A DNA stretch of 64,000 nucleotides, taken from NCBI GenBank assembly GCA_029449235.1, contig JANATG010000015.1:310001-374000 (forward strand). Reading direction: 5' to 3'. Both the position numbers and the translations under genes were made by a program. Origin of the DNA: Linnemannia schmuckeri. Lineage: Eukaryota; Mortierellomycota; Mortierellomycetes; Mortierellales; Mortierellaceae. Each line of letters opens with the position of its first letter. Position 1 is the stretch's first letter. This document shows, one piece after another, positions 10,952 to 21,877 of this stretch. Below the pieces are notes generated by a model that did not search any database, was not told where the DNA came from, and was given only the letters and a program-made list of their open reading frames with translations.

Positions 10952-12740
10952 ATAGTAAGCAGCCACCCACACTGGCGAAGTACCGAATACATACTGGAAA
11001 CTTGACTATTTTGTCCTGGACTGTCGTCATTAATGTTAATCGCGTTGCCAACCGTTCAAAGTTTTATCCTTGAAAAAGAATTGGAGGCCACCTGCTCGAC
11101 CTGACTTCATCCCCCTACTTCAGTCAACAACTCTCCCTCCTCTCGGCTAGTTCATAGAACAATTAAGAAGCATTTTGAAGTGTTTGTTGGTATTGAATGG
11201 ATAGGTTGGTAAAGAGTGTTCATTTTATGAGCTGAAGGGGGTGATGTCCGTTTGAAGGGCTCCTTGGTCTCGGTTCCCCCGTCCGCCACACTCTCTCCTT
11301 CCTCCCTCCAGTCGTCTCCCCTCAATTCCCCCCGTCCTGACCCATTGCACCCCCTAAATGAGTTAAAAAGCCTAATAGGATGTATGTATTTTGTCCTTGC
11401 ATTCAGGAACACTTTTCGCGTTTCACAACTGTTGAGCACTAAGAAAAACCTGTCTGAGCAAGACTTGATTGGGTTGAGGGACGCGCTTTGGCCATCCTTT
11501 CAACGTTTTGTGTTGCCGTCAGGTGGGCGCTTTTTTTCCAGATGAAAAACTCACTCCATCCCACCAGTTCAGCTGAATTGTGCGGATGCTTTTTTTTTGT
11601 CTCTCTTGGACCTTCGCTTCATCGCACTACTCAAAATCAGACATACAAAAATGGGGTCTAAACTTATCATCTCCTCTAGATACTGACAGCATGCTCATGC
11701 GCAAAATAAAAACAAGTTGACTATGGCTCGGGCCGGCGCCTTTTTTTTCAGGCGCTCTTGTAACTGCAATTGTTGCATTGCTCGTCTTTCTCTTAAGGAA
11801 ACAGAAAGCGGATCGTCGTTAGAATCGGTTGTTTTTTCCACTTTGGCTTCGATTTCTTTGTGCATTGAGCGCTTTCTCGACAGTAGGAGAATGAGATGAG
11901 AGAGAAAGAGAGCATGAGCAAAAGGAGATAGAATAGACGAAGAGCATGAACGAAGGCGCAGAGCGGAGTAGTATCGAGCAAGAAGAACAGGAACGAAAGA
12001 GAGCGAGAGGCGGCTCTCATGGACCGCATTTTTTTTTTCTGTCGTTCGTATGCCCGTGTCCCTTTTTTTTTCTTACTGTCTGGTTCGTTTTCCTTTGGCA
12101 CCGTGAACATACAAATACTACTTGGCATCTCTTTTTGTTGTTTTGGACAGAATATTCCTCGTAAGGGATAATATGGATGGGATGGTGTGCGCTCCCCAAT
12201 CAGTCCAATATTGCTCACTAATGCCCCGGATGAGATGGCTTGTCCTTCTGTCTGTCCCCTTACTTCGTCTTTATTTTTGGTGGTCAGGGCAACAGCAACC
12301 GCAACAACAACTCGTTCCTCTTTTCTCTTTGTTCACGAACTTTTCTCTCCTACTTTTCTTTCCTTCCTTCCTTCCTCCCTTCCTTCCTTTCTTCTCTTTC
12401 CAGCAGTTCTTTTCTTACTTACACTCACACTCTCTCCTCACCTCCCTTCACCCAAAAAAGAGCTGGACTCGACCATTTTTTTATTCACATCTTCTCATCA
12501 TCTCAATACCTTTCAAATTATTCTACTTTTCTGCTCTATGAAATACTATTCATCCATTCTCCGTAACACGCCTTCTTCTCTTCTCTCCTTGGTTCCTTTT
12601 TCTTCTCTCTCTTTCCCCTCCAAAACTCAACGAATCCTTCCGTTCCTTTTATTCGACTGACAAGAAGAGAAGGCGACACAACTACAATATACCTCTTCCT
12701 CCCACATATTCAACACACAACACACACACATAGACGTACA
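10952..12740. other. Intergenic region, 1.8 kb, no gene seen
   Basis: Short open frames only, without conserved motifs or a credible splice chain. The right part (12240-12700) is strongly pyrimidine-rich with a TTCC run near 12358-12390 and looks like the promoter and leader of the next gene. The left part should hold the 3' end of the IQ-motif gene. Confidence 0.6.
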
Positions 12741-14963
12741 ATGGACAACTTAGCTCCAACCAACAGTGGAGACAGTAGTAACAATGCACCAGCATCACCC
12801 GCAACAGCAACAGGAGTAACAGGGGCAGCAAGCCGTAAACCGCCAGGGTTCCGCAACCTCCAACCGCGCGCCGCGGCCCGAATGGATTTCAACGACAACG
12901 ACTCTGACGACGAAGACAGCAGTGGGATCCTTTCAGCCGACTATATTGCTCAACGCAAAACCACCCAGGACCTGGTCGATTTCTTCAAGTCTGCCCCTCC
13001 TCCTTCCCCTCCGCAACAGCCACTGAATCTGTCGCCGATTGAGGATGAGAAGAAGAAAAAGCCGCTGTTGCAGTGGTTGCGACCCAAGAAATCGGGATCG
13101 AATCTGAATGCTACTAGTTCTAATGCTGGCGGGTCAACGTTGGGAGGTATTGCGAGCGGGAGAAATAGTATGCTGGTCCAAGGCGCGAGCGGGGTGGCAA
13201 GTAATATCAGTACGGTGAGTGGGGTGACGATGGGGAAGGGCAAGAATGGCGAGGATATCACGACATCGACTTTGCCCAATGGTCGAAAGTATATTATGAT
13301 TGCTATCGATTACAAGGAGGGTGAGGATGGCGAAACTCAACGGTCGCGGTCGGCTGGAGGTGCCAACTCGGATGAGCTGAGTATCTCGAATGGATCCTTC
13401 ATGACGACGACTCGATTACCGAATGGAGGTACTGTCTCTTCCAGGCGCCAGAGTAGGGTTCCTGATGACGCTACTACACTTACGATTGATGGTCTGAGCC
13501 CTGGAGCCGCTGCCGCCAAACGTTTATCGATCCTGAGCAGCACCCTTGGAAACGATCTTAACGGCAGTGGTGGGGGAGAGAAGCGTCGTTCGATTCTTCA
13601 GACCAACACCACTATCAGCACCACAGACAGTATTAGCGACGGATCTAAGTATGTCCTGGGAGGGAGCTCCTTCCTTCTTGAGAACCTTGCTCTCGACACC
13701 GATTTTATGGGGCAGGCCACAGGAGTGAGTGCCTCAGGAGGGGGGCCCGCATCGTCCGAGCTGCAAAGGTCAGCATCGAACAAGTCAGGGGCAGCCGCTG
13801 GAGGAGGAGAGGAGGGAGGGAGTGTAGGTATTTCAAGGACGGGCTCGAAGCGCGGCAACAAGGTCAAATTCAGCCTCCTAGGAGATCCAAATGCCGACGG
13901 CGGAGTACCTTTGGACGAGGCCGTCGTTGCGGAGGCATTGGCTCAGCGACTTGCATCCTACAAGGCTCAACAGCAAGGCAAATCGACCACCACAACAACT
14001 GCAGCGACAACATCCACATCCACAACAACCACGACGGACGGAGGTAGTAGCTGCACATCACAAGAGCAACAGGACTACCCCGAGATCGTCTTGCCAAGGC
14101 CCGTGTCGCGCAAGAAGGTGCGCCATGTCCAAATCCAGACCCAGCACTGTGTCATGCGCGCCATGCACACTCAGACTGAGCCCTACGAGAACCTGGTCCA
14201 CGACCTCGATATAAAGGAATGGTCCTCCGTCTCTGGATCCACCGAAGTCGGGTCGACGACTGCTGGCTCTACTATCACATCGTCCTCTGCCGGGACGCCA
14301 AACTTGTCGAGTAAAAAGGACGCATCCGCAGGTGCAGTGACCAGCGCAAGGTCCAACTCCAAGGTCGCCAGTCTAGTTGCCTCCTTGACCCAACCCACCG
14401 CCGCAACCACTGCGACGACGACTACCCTGGCCACTCACAGTGCTGCCACAAGTCCCACCACCACCTCGCCTCCAACCCCTTTCCCCAACCCCATCGATGG
14501 CAACAACGCCTCCCTCAAGTCTCCCACCACCCCTACCGCCACATCCACATTCACCGAGACCTCTACCGCTTTTACCGAACCATCCTCCACCTTATCAACA
14601 GACCCCGCACTCCTCCACGAAGAACTAGCCCAACTTCGCGAGCAGAACGCAAGCCTCCAGACAAAAGTCTCCTCCCTCGAGCGGGACCTGGCCGCCGAGA
14701 CCCGAGCCCGCAACAGAACCGCAGTCGCGATGCAGGACACCCGCGACAAGTTCGAGATGCTCTCCGCCATGGCCTACAAGAAGCTCAAGGAGATGATTTT
14801 CCAGCGCCACATCCTCGAAATGGAGGTCCGCGAACTCCGGGCCCAGGTCGACCTGCATTCTGAGGTCAGCGTCGTCCGTGAGGGCGAGATGTTGTTCCGT
14901 CAGGAACAGCAGCAGCAACAATTGATGCACCAACAACAGCAGTATTTATATCAGACAGCTTAA
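12741..14963 (+). CDS. Low-complexity protein with C-terminal coiled coil, unknown function
   Basis: Single open frame of 740 residues; ATG in a good context (gtacaATGGAC) after a long CT-rich leader. The N-terminal third has PPGFRNLQPRAAARM, an acidic DNDSDDEDSSG stretch, RKTTQDLVDFFKSAPPP (a possible short helical motif) and KKKKPLLQWLRPKKSGSN (basic). The middle is Ser/Thr/Gly-rich with two RxS-type basic sites. Around residues 454-490 is a more ordered block, KKVRHVQIQTQHCVMRAMHT. After a Thr-rich linker, residues about 630-720 form a coiled coil (LREQNASLQTKVSSLERDL onward). It ends in a Gln run. It is probably a cytoplasmic scaffold, but no known family was recognised. Its stop is 122 bases from the VPS41 stop, tail to tail. 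Confidence 0.85.
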   Translation: MDNLAPTNSGDSSNNAPASPATATGVTGAASRKPPGFRNLQPRAAARMDFNDNDSDDEDSSGILSADYIAQRKTTQDLVDFFKSAPPPSPPQQPLNLSPIEDEKKKKPLLQWLRPKKSGSNLNATSSNAGGSTLGGIASGRNSMLVQGASGVASNISTVSGVTMGKGKNGEDITTSTLPNGRKYIMIAIDYKEGEDGETQRSRSAGGANSDELSISNGSFMTTTRLPNGGTVSSRRQSRVPDDATTLTIDGLSPGAAAAKRLSILSSTLGNDLNGSGGGEKRRSILQTNTTISTTDSISDGSKYVLGGSSFLLENLALDTDFMGQATGVSASGGGPASSELQRSASNKSGAAAGGGEEGGSVGISRTGSKRGNKVKFSLLGDPNADGGVPLDEAVVAEALAQRLASYKAQQQGKSTTTTTAATTSTSTTTTTDGGSSCTSQEQQDYPEIVLPRPVSRKKVRHVQIQTQHCVMRAMHTQTEPYENLVHDLDIKEWSSVSGSTEVGSTTAGSTITSSSAGTPNLSSKKDASAGAVTSARSNSKVASLVASLTQPTAATTATTTTLATHSAATSPTTTSPPTPFPNPIDGNNASLKSPTTPTATSTFTETSTAFTEPSSTLSTDPALLHEELAQLREQNASLQTKVSSLERDLAAETRARNRTAVAMQDTRDKFEMLSAMAYKKLKEMIFQRHILEMEVRELRAQVDLHSEVSVVREGEMLFRQEQQQQQLMHQQQQYLYQTA

Positions 14964-14983
14964 ATGAAGCTTGACACACGGTT

Positions 14984-14989
14984 AATAAA
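14984..14989 (+). terminator. Polyadenylation signal for the coiled-coil gene
   Basis: AATAAA on the plus strand, 20 bases past the stop at 14963, inside the 122-base gap to VPS41. Confidence 0.6.
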
Positions 14990-15018
14990 CCGAGCATATC
15001 TCCTCGCTTACATCCATG

Positions 15019-15024
15019 TTTATT
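15019..15024 (-). terminator. Polyadenylation signal for VPS41
   Basis: TTTATT on the plus strand reads AATAAA on the minus strand, about 60 bases past the VPS41 stop. The 3' ends of the two convergent genes probably abut or overlap. Confidence 0.6.
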
Positions 15025-15085
15025 AACTCAATCGGCAAAGGGGAATGGATCCGAATGTCTTGACGACTACGCCAGTCGACCCTGT

Positions 15086-18000
15086 TCACTGCCCGGTAGA
15101 GAGCTCAACCTTGGCCTGATCCAAACAGAGCGGACAAGGAGTACGCCCACGCTTAGACCGGATCAAGGCCGCATGGTTTGCCTTGGCTCGGAGCGTAATC
15201 TTGGTAAGACTAGACTTCATCTTCGGCATCGTATCCTCGTCATCCGCAAACAAGCACTTGTCGTGGTAGACGTGTCTGCAGAAAAACATCACAAACGTCG
15301 AAATGCTGGCTCCAGGTAGGCGGCTCTCGCCCCTTACAAAGATAGGCTGCTGGCACATTTGGCATTTCGTTTCCTCTTCAATTTTTTTTAGAAGGAAAGT
15401 GGTGGCGTTAGAAAAGTTAAGTAATCTTGACTTTACAATTTTGCCACCAAATTGTAGAGTGCATTGAGAGACAACAGACACAACTTACCGGAGCAAGAGA
15501 TACCCCGCTTCTGAGACTTTTGAAGTTGGTCCGCCATGGCAACACTGTCGCTCACCAAGATGCGACGACAACCCTCCCGAAGCGACATCTGGAGGTTAAA
15601 GTCCTGCAAGATCTTCATCAAGGCAGGTCGCAGGTCTGGAATCTCAAGGCCGTTCGGGATCCTGCGAATCAAGCGGATAGGGTCGATCTCTGTTCCGACA
15701 TTCTGGAGCAAGCCTCGGATGAATTCTATGTTATTCGAGAGACGAGGCAAAGTTGGACGTGTGAGATATATATGTGAGATATATGATCCCACATTACAGC
15801 TAAAGGTCTCAGTAGGGACGAGGGCTTACCTGGCTTGTCCATGGAGTATCTGAGAAGGTCCTCCCACAGGTCATCATCGTTCTGCTCCTTTGCAAAGTTA
15901 ATTGCCTATATTTGTCGGTTCAAACCAAAAATTCGCGTTAGTTCAAAAGAAATTCAAACAGACTTGTTGCAAAATGACCAGAAGAGACAGCAGCTTGCTA
16001 CTTACCCTTTCAACATCTCCAAGTCGCTCGATGATAAGCATCAGAGCCTTCTTGTTGTTACCCATGCGACCCAGCAAGAATACCATCTCTGGGACAAGAT
16101 CGCGTTGCTCACAAGTGCGATATGCCTAATGGAGTGCGAGAGTAAATAGGTTACCAGTCAATATGAAGAATGCTCACGACGAAAGTGAGGCTCTGAAATA
16201 TAAAATGCCATGGACGGACCTTCTCAAGGGAGTAGTAATTGCTTGCACGTAAAAAGTCAATCAACTTGGCGGGCGCATACGCGGCATAGAGTTCAACTTG
16301 CAGGTTGTGGAACTCAAAGCCAAGATGAGGATCCCTCAAGAAGAGTGCGTCCAAGTAGATGTGCAGCAGGCGTGGTTGACTCTTGAGCTGTGGTACAACG
16401 CTCTTGATCTAAAGACGAGCAATATACGGGTTTAATGGATGTCAACTGCAGTGAAAACGTCAAAGGTCACGTATTCTCTTTGCTTTGCTCGACACTTACA
16501 GGAATCTCCTCAGTATGCTGAACCATAAGTTGAACAGCAGGGCCCTTTGTCAATTCGTCCTCAGGCGTTAGTGTCGATAGAGCTTGTCCAGCTTCCTTGC
16601 GCTCCTTGGTATTCTTCTCATATAAGTACTGGTCAAACTCCATGAGCAGAATTGCCTTGTCACGGACAGCAGAAAACAAATCGTGTTCACGAATGAGTTC
16701 AAACACGTTCGGCCTCCTCAGTCTCAGGAAGTATTCCAGGGCGCGGTCTGCTCGGTCATCTCGGGTATATCTATCATGGCAGAAATATACTACTTAGTCA
16801 CATATTCATCCCGTACATCCAAGAAAAAACTGCATGGCGTTTTCGTTATCTTCAGCAACTATTTGCTTACAATTCGGCAAGAGATTCCATGAGCAATACG
16901 TTGTCCTTATCCTGCTTCAGTCGATCCTCCACTGCGACAATGACACTCTGAATATTGTACAAATCAGGTGGGAAGTTTTTGACAGTGCTGAAGAGAGACT
17001 ATAAGAAAGAAACGCCGAATAGCCTCCGGTTAGTGAATATCCAAAAAGGTGCTGTAGAAGTCTCTCTCTGTTGACGTGGATCTTACTTGGTGGTCGTGCA
17101 TGAGGAAATAAGCCAAGATCAACTCATAAACCGTATCACTTAGCGTAGGTTCTTTGAATGGAACATATCCCGCAATAGCCTACAAAGAACAATAACAAGT
17201 ACTGTTAGAATCGCGTTGACCACACTGCCAATTGAACACATGCTACTATTCATGCCGAACACATACTTTGAGTTGTCTTGCTTCCGCAAATGCGTAAATC
17301 CAGTGCTCCCAGAGCTCAGCATCTGAGCCCAAAATGCTCGGACACTGCGCAGCAGCCTTGTCGTAGTCCTCTGTACATTCACAAGCACAATATGAGGTTA
17401 GCTACCGCCGCCAATACCACGAGCTACAATGCAAAAGTCCTTCAACGCTAAAACATAAGGCCACCAAATTTACCTTGGTCGAGGAGCCAGCCAAGATATT
17501 TTTGTCCGATCTCGCTTGCGTTAAACTTTTTGCTACCTCCGTAGACCTGCGCTTCCCTGGCATGACCCAAAGCTTCTTCGTATCGCTCCCTCTCCATGAG
17601 CCACTCAATATGGTCGTCCAAGTCACGCTCCTTGGCAACAACAAGATCCTTGGGACTTCCAACATAGAACATATCCTGCGATGGCAAGTTTTCAAACATG
17701 TAATCGTTTGCTTGATAGTGTGCATATCCGTGAAGTGTCAGGGCGTCCGAACTGATTTCCTCGTTGTACGCGTTGATGATACGCAGCTCTGGCCGCTTAG
17801 CCAGCTATTGTAGCAGAGTGAGATAGTAGATTAGACGATGTTGTGCATTTTTTAGACAACCTATGATGATCCTCCAGAATGACGAAGGTGTACCTTGCGT
17901 TCGTTTCTCTCAGAACTTGTAACATGGGCAATCTCATCAATGTCATCAACAACGTATGCCATGAGAAGCAGCATATCCTTGAAAGGTGCAATGCCGCACA

Positions 18001-19481
18001 CGATGAAGTCGGTCTGGAACCTATGAAAAATAAAATGACGACAGTTTGTCAAAATTATTTTTCCGATTGCACTTCATACCAACACCAAAAAAAAACTGAA
18101 AGAGCCGTCTACCTACATCGTGGTAATCTCAACGTATTGGGCAGGGAGACCCGCTTTCATTTCGTCCTTTGGCCGGTTCTTAACGACGGCAATCTTGACA
18201 AGTGCCGCCCAACCGATCAACAGTTCCGTCTCATTCCTCCAGCACAGCCTGCATTTGAACAAGTCTGCTCTAGGACTGGATCCTGGCCGGTCGATGAATG
18301 TTATGCGCTGCTCCGTTGTCGTATCGTAAATCTTAACGCCCAAGTCATTCGACCAAGCAATCAAGTTGCCACACCACTTGATGGCGTAGATGGGTCCTTC
18401 TCCCGAGTGCAGAACAACGTCGCGGTTGCCGAACCATCCTAGAAAACAATAATTTGCGAGCCGAGTATTAGACGACTGTTTCTGACCACCAATTGTGACC
18501 ATCTCGTCTTATCATCAACAAACACCGAGGTGAAGCTGGTTTACCTTTTTCATTCAGAATAAGCTGGCCTGCCATTCCTCCCGAGACAAACTGCCGAGCA
18601 TTCGATCGAGCATAGTGAGGCTCCAGTGCGACGGCCTTGATGGGTCGCTTATAGTTGAAAACGTGGTCCTCGTTCTGGAAAAGTCCATTGATAACGACCT
18701 TGCCTATTCATGATTGACGAAGACGTCAGTTGAGATGTCACTGAAGGACTCCGAGTGTTGCTGAAAACAGCCTGCAAATGTTGAAACGCGTATTACCGTC
18801 GTCTGAAGCACTGGCAATGTATTCTCCGTCCAAATCCACGCTAAGGTCGTTGACTGTTGCCTGGTGAGCCTGAAACTTTTGGTTCTCGTTTCCCTCAAAG
18901 TCCATAATGTGAACAACTCCCCAGTGTGTGCCCATAGCCTATTATTGTCACATACAACAAAGACTGAAGGAGTTAGTGGCCTTCCCATCAATTCAACTTT
19001 CGTCCATAAGTCTTCGTCGAACTTTGTAAATGAGAGTTGCCCTTACCAAAAATCGGTCAGAGACGGTGGTGCAACTGGCAGAGTCCTTTTTGAGCATGTC
19101 TCCAATGCCGGCGCCGAGTCTCTGATAGTTCAGTTTTGGTTCCTCGTCCTCCTCCTCCTCGTCTTCTTCAGACCCTTCTTCCTCTTCCTCTTCTTCCTCT
19201 TCCTCTTCTTCTTCTTCTTCCTCTTCCTCTTCCTCGTCCTCCTCCTCCTCGTCTTCTTCAGACCCTTCTTCCTCGTCCTCTTCTTCCTCTTCCTCCTCTT
19301 CTTCCTCCTCTTCCTCCTCTTCCTCCTCTTCCTCCTCTTCGCCTTCTTCCGACACTTCTTCCTCCTCCTCGCTTCCCTCTACATGCTCGTGTCCATCCTC
19401 TGGCTGAATGGCTGTGGGACTGTCATTGCTCTTGGAGGGATCCTTGTTGGCAGCCAGACCAGGCTCCGTTGCTGGACTCAT
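15086..19481 (-). CDS. VPS41: HOPS complex subunit Vps41
   Basis: Subunit of the HOPS tether that drives fusion at the vacuole/late endosome. Multi-exon gene; exons were recognised by similarity to human VPS41. In order: acidic N-terminus, then PKLNYQRLGAGIGDMLKKDS with its DRFL continuation, WD40-like blades (THWGVVHIMDFEGNE, IYAIKWCGNLIAWSNDLGVK, CRLCWRNETELLIGWAALVK), MFYVGSPKDLVVAKERDLDD, clathrin-type helical repeats (FELIREHDLFSAVRDKAILL; EIPDLRPALMKILQDFNLQM; LREGCRRILVSDS) and a C-terminal RING-H2-like domain (CQMC...CRHVYHDKC...CPLC). The start at 19481 gives an N-terminus with the same acidic-then-PKLxYxRL layout as the human protein, but with a far longer acidic run. The position of exon joints in the helical region is approximate. 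It is convergent with the gene on its left; PEX2 lies upstream in tandem. Confidence 0.95.
19141..19380 (-). repeat. Acidic (Glu/Asp) codon repeat in VPS41 exon 1
   Basis: On the plus strand this is a run of TCC/TTC triplets that encodes roughly 75 nearly uninterrupted Glu/Asp residues. It contains an exact 44-base duplication at 90-base offset (19141-19184 and 19231-19274), encoding the interrupting EEEGSEEDEEEEDEE segment twice. Both copies are in frame. Confidence 0.93.
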
Positions 19482-19786
19482 TCGCTTATTGTTGTGTATA
19501 TCCAGGTGTTGCTTTGTGCTACCGTCTTTTGCTCAGTGACTCTCTGCTCGGTCCTGGGCGTATTGGTCGAGAGGTTGAAACTTGAACGTGCTGTAAAACA
19601 AAAGAAACGATGGCGCGAACCGTCTCCTCAACCGCATGCACTTTTTTTTCGTACTCCTAACGACATTTTGGTATGTACGTCACATGATCTATCACCGGGC
19701 GGTCCAGATGGTCGATCCCCTGAAAGTGCGCGCATACACCCGCGCATTCACCCACGTTTATTACATTAAGGGAAGGTACATATCTA

Positions 19787-21224
19787 TCATGGCTGCTTTT
19801 CAGATACACTATCGTCTTCAACATCTGCCTCGTCTGGCTCCAGTTCATGCTGCCCTTCTTCGTCTTCAACCTTTTCCTCTAAAGCCTTGTCAGGAGCCAC
19901 TTCGATATGCCGTGCGATGGCATCGACTTTCTTTCCACAGCGAAGACAGCACCACTCGTCGTCGATCATCATCTTGGTCTTGATACAGTAGTAACAGTAA
20001 ACATGTCCACAGTCAGTGATGTAAGGGTTGTGAATGATAGTTGACGTGTGTGTTCCTGGTGTGGCAGCGGCGCTGTTGTTCTCGTGACAGATGGCACAAA
20101 TATGGGCAGGGAGAGCTGAAAGCTCATTGCCAGACATCAGTGCTGCTGGCAAGAGCATCCTCTTGACGTTTCTCTTCAACTTTGACACGTTAATCAGGGG
20201 CATCAAGAACATGAGGAATTCCTATCATTCGACAAACCAGAAGATCGACTCAAACAGTGTTAGCAGTCGACAATGGAGTCTGAAATTGCCAGAGCACTCG
20301 CGACAACGAGTCACTGAACTTACTGTGAATGCGTGCCAGACCATCTGACGGTTCAAGAATTCAAAGCTAGCCTGACGGTTCGAGTTGCGCTCTGCATAGA
20401 CGAGCCGCATAGACAAGACACGCTCTAGGACAGTCCGATACCTATAACACAATTGATTAACAGTGTGTCAGTCAGATGTAGTTGAATAGTCCCTTCCCTA
20501 TTACAGTCCTGAATAATAAGCAACAGATTCAACGGTGACCAGAAACTTACTTTCCGGCATACAAGAAGGCCAAAAAGTTGATAAGAGACACTATCCGGAA
20601 AATGCTTCCTCCTTTTTGCAGGACATTCCATGCCTTCCTTTTGATGTTATCCTAAGTACGCATGGAAATAGGGGCGGGTTAGCACTGGTGTCCTTGGTTC
20701 CAGCAGTCTGCAACGCATTGGATCGAATGCCAATTAATCATACCTCGGGCAGCTCGCCCCATCCTTGTGCTGTCACTACTCGGTTCAACCGCTCCATGAC
20801 ATATTGCCCTCCGACAGTGATGACTCCGTATGCGATCTTCTGTGTCTTTGTTAATGGGGCATCCGATGCAGTTGACTGCACTGAGAAGTAGAAAAGGGAG
20901 GAAGTGTGGTGTTAGGCTAAGCCGTAGAACTATAAGAAGCGACCAATTGTATTTCAACAAAGACGTGTCGGCCCGTCAACCTACATCCTCCGCTGTGTTT
21001 GCGTTCGTTTCTGTAGATCAGGTTCTGCAGCTGTGATCCGTATGTGGCACCCATATCGTAGACCGAGAACTTGTACATGATCAAGTTCAGAGCGAGGGTC
21101 ATTTCAGGCTTGAATCTCTCCTTGAACGAAGGCTACTTGGCACATTGGTAAGAAAACAATCGAGCCGATCAGATATCACATGGGTGGAGATAACTATTGG
21201 GCGGGTCCGACTTTCTGTCGGTCC

Positions 21225-21260
<36 letters not shown>

Positions 21261-21467
21261 GCTTACCTTGAAGAGGGCGAAAGCACTCCAGAGCTGCTCT
21301 TTCATGGTCTCGAGGAGTTCCTCATCGAGGAGGTCTGCATCCAACTGACTGACTTTCATGATGCGCAGAGGTGGTGAGGGGAACGAGGCAAGTTGACGGC
21401 GTAGTGTCGAGAGCGGGGCCTGAACCCGCTTCCAGTCTGGTTCCCAGAAGGGTGATGTGTTGTTCAT
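19787..21467 (-). CDS. PEX2: Peroxisome biogenesis RING ligase Pex2
   Basis: Peroxisomal membrane RING ubiquitin ligase that, with Pex10 and Pex12, ubiquitinates the receptor Pex5 for recycling. Exon 1 (21267-21467) encodes MNNTSPFWEPDWKRV and the ISQLDA-like block VSQLDADLLDEELLETMKEQ. Later exons give PEMTLALNLIMYKFSVYDMG, a TKTQKIAYGVITVGGQYVME block, INFLAFLYAGKY, FEFLNRQMVWHAF and EFLMFLMPLINVSKLK, all aligning in order with human PEX2. The RING is CAIC...CGHVYCYYC...CLRC. The tail is acidic and longer than in human. Intron 1 contains a 33-base homopolymer. The gene is divergent from importin-11 across 410 bases. Middle exon boundaries are approximate; identity is secure. Confidence 0.94.
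21226..21258 (+). repeat. Poly(A) tract, 33 bases
   Basis: Uninterrupted A run in PEX2 intron 1 (a T run on the coding strand), close to the donor site. Confidence 0.95.
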
Positions 21468-21759
21468 GTCTGTGTTGTTGGAGGAGAGAATAGAAGAGAG
21501 CGTGTGTGTGTGTGGAGCGCAGAGTGCAGAAGCGCAGAAGAAAGAAGAAGTAGAGAGAGAGGAGAGAAGAGGGAATGAGTCAAGAAGAGGAAGGGAAGAT
21601 GAGAGAAAAAATAATGTCGGAAAGCAGCAGCCGAGAAGTGGAGAGGACACTGTGGGTCGGTGGACACAGAACAGCGGGCAGAATTGGCCGATTGGAATTC
21701 AACGGTGCTGTGGCTTTGTCGGACAAGGGAATGCAACTTCTGTAACTCAGCCTTAAAGG

Positions 21760-21790
<31 letters not shown>

Positions 21791-21877
21791 AACTTTTCAC
21801 AGTGTGCAAGTGGCAAAAAAGTGAACACATCTTCGTCCCTCTTTTCCTCTGCTTGATCATCCCCATCGCCACCACAA
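21468..21877. promoter_or_regulatory. Divergent promoter between PEX2 and importin-11
   Basis: 410 bases between head-to-head starts. Purine-rich on the PEX2 side, with a GT run at 21502-21513 and a 29-base A run at 21760-21788. The importin start is in a strong context (cacaaATGTCT). Confidence 0.55.
21760..21788 (+). repeat. Poly(A) tract, 29 bases
   Basis: Uninterrupted A run about 90 bases upstream of the importin-11 start; a candidate nucleosome-excluding poly(dA:dT) promoter element. Confidence 0.95.

Noticed and set aside
18864..19769. Plus-strand frame of 301 codons opposite VPS41 exon 1
   Set aside because: It is the antisense shadow of the acidic repeat, giving runs of Leu/Pro/Phe. 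The minus strand has clear VPS41 homology.
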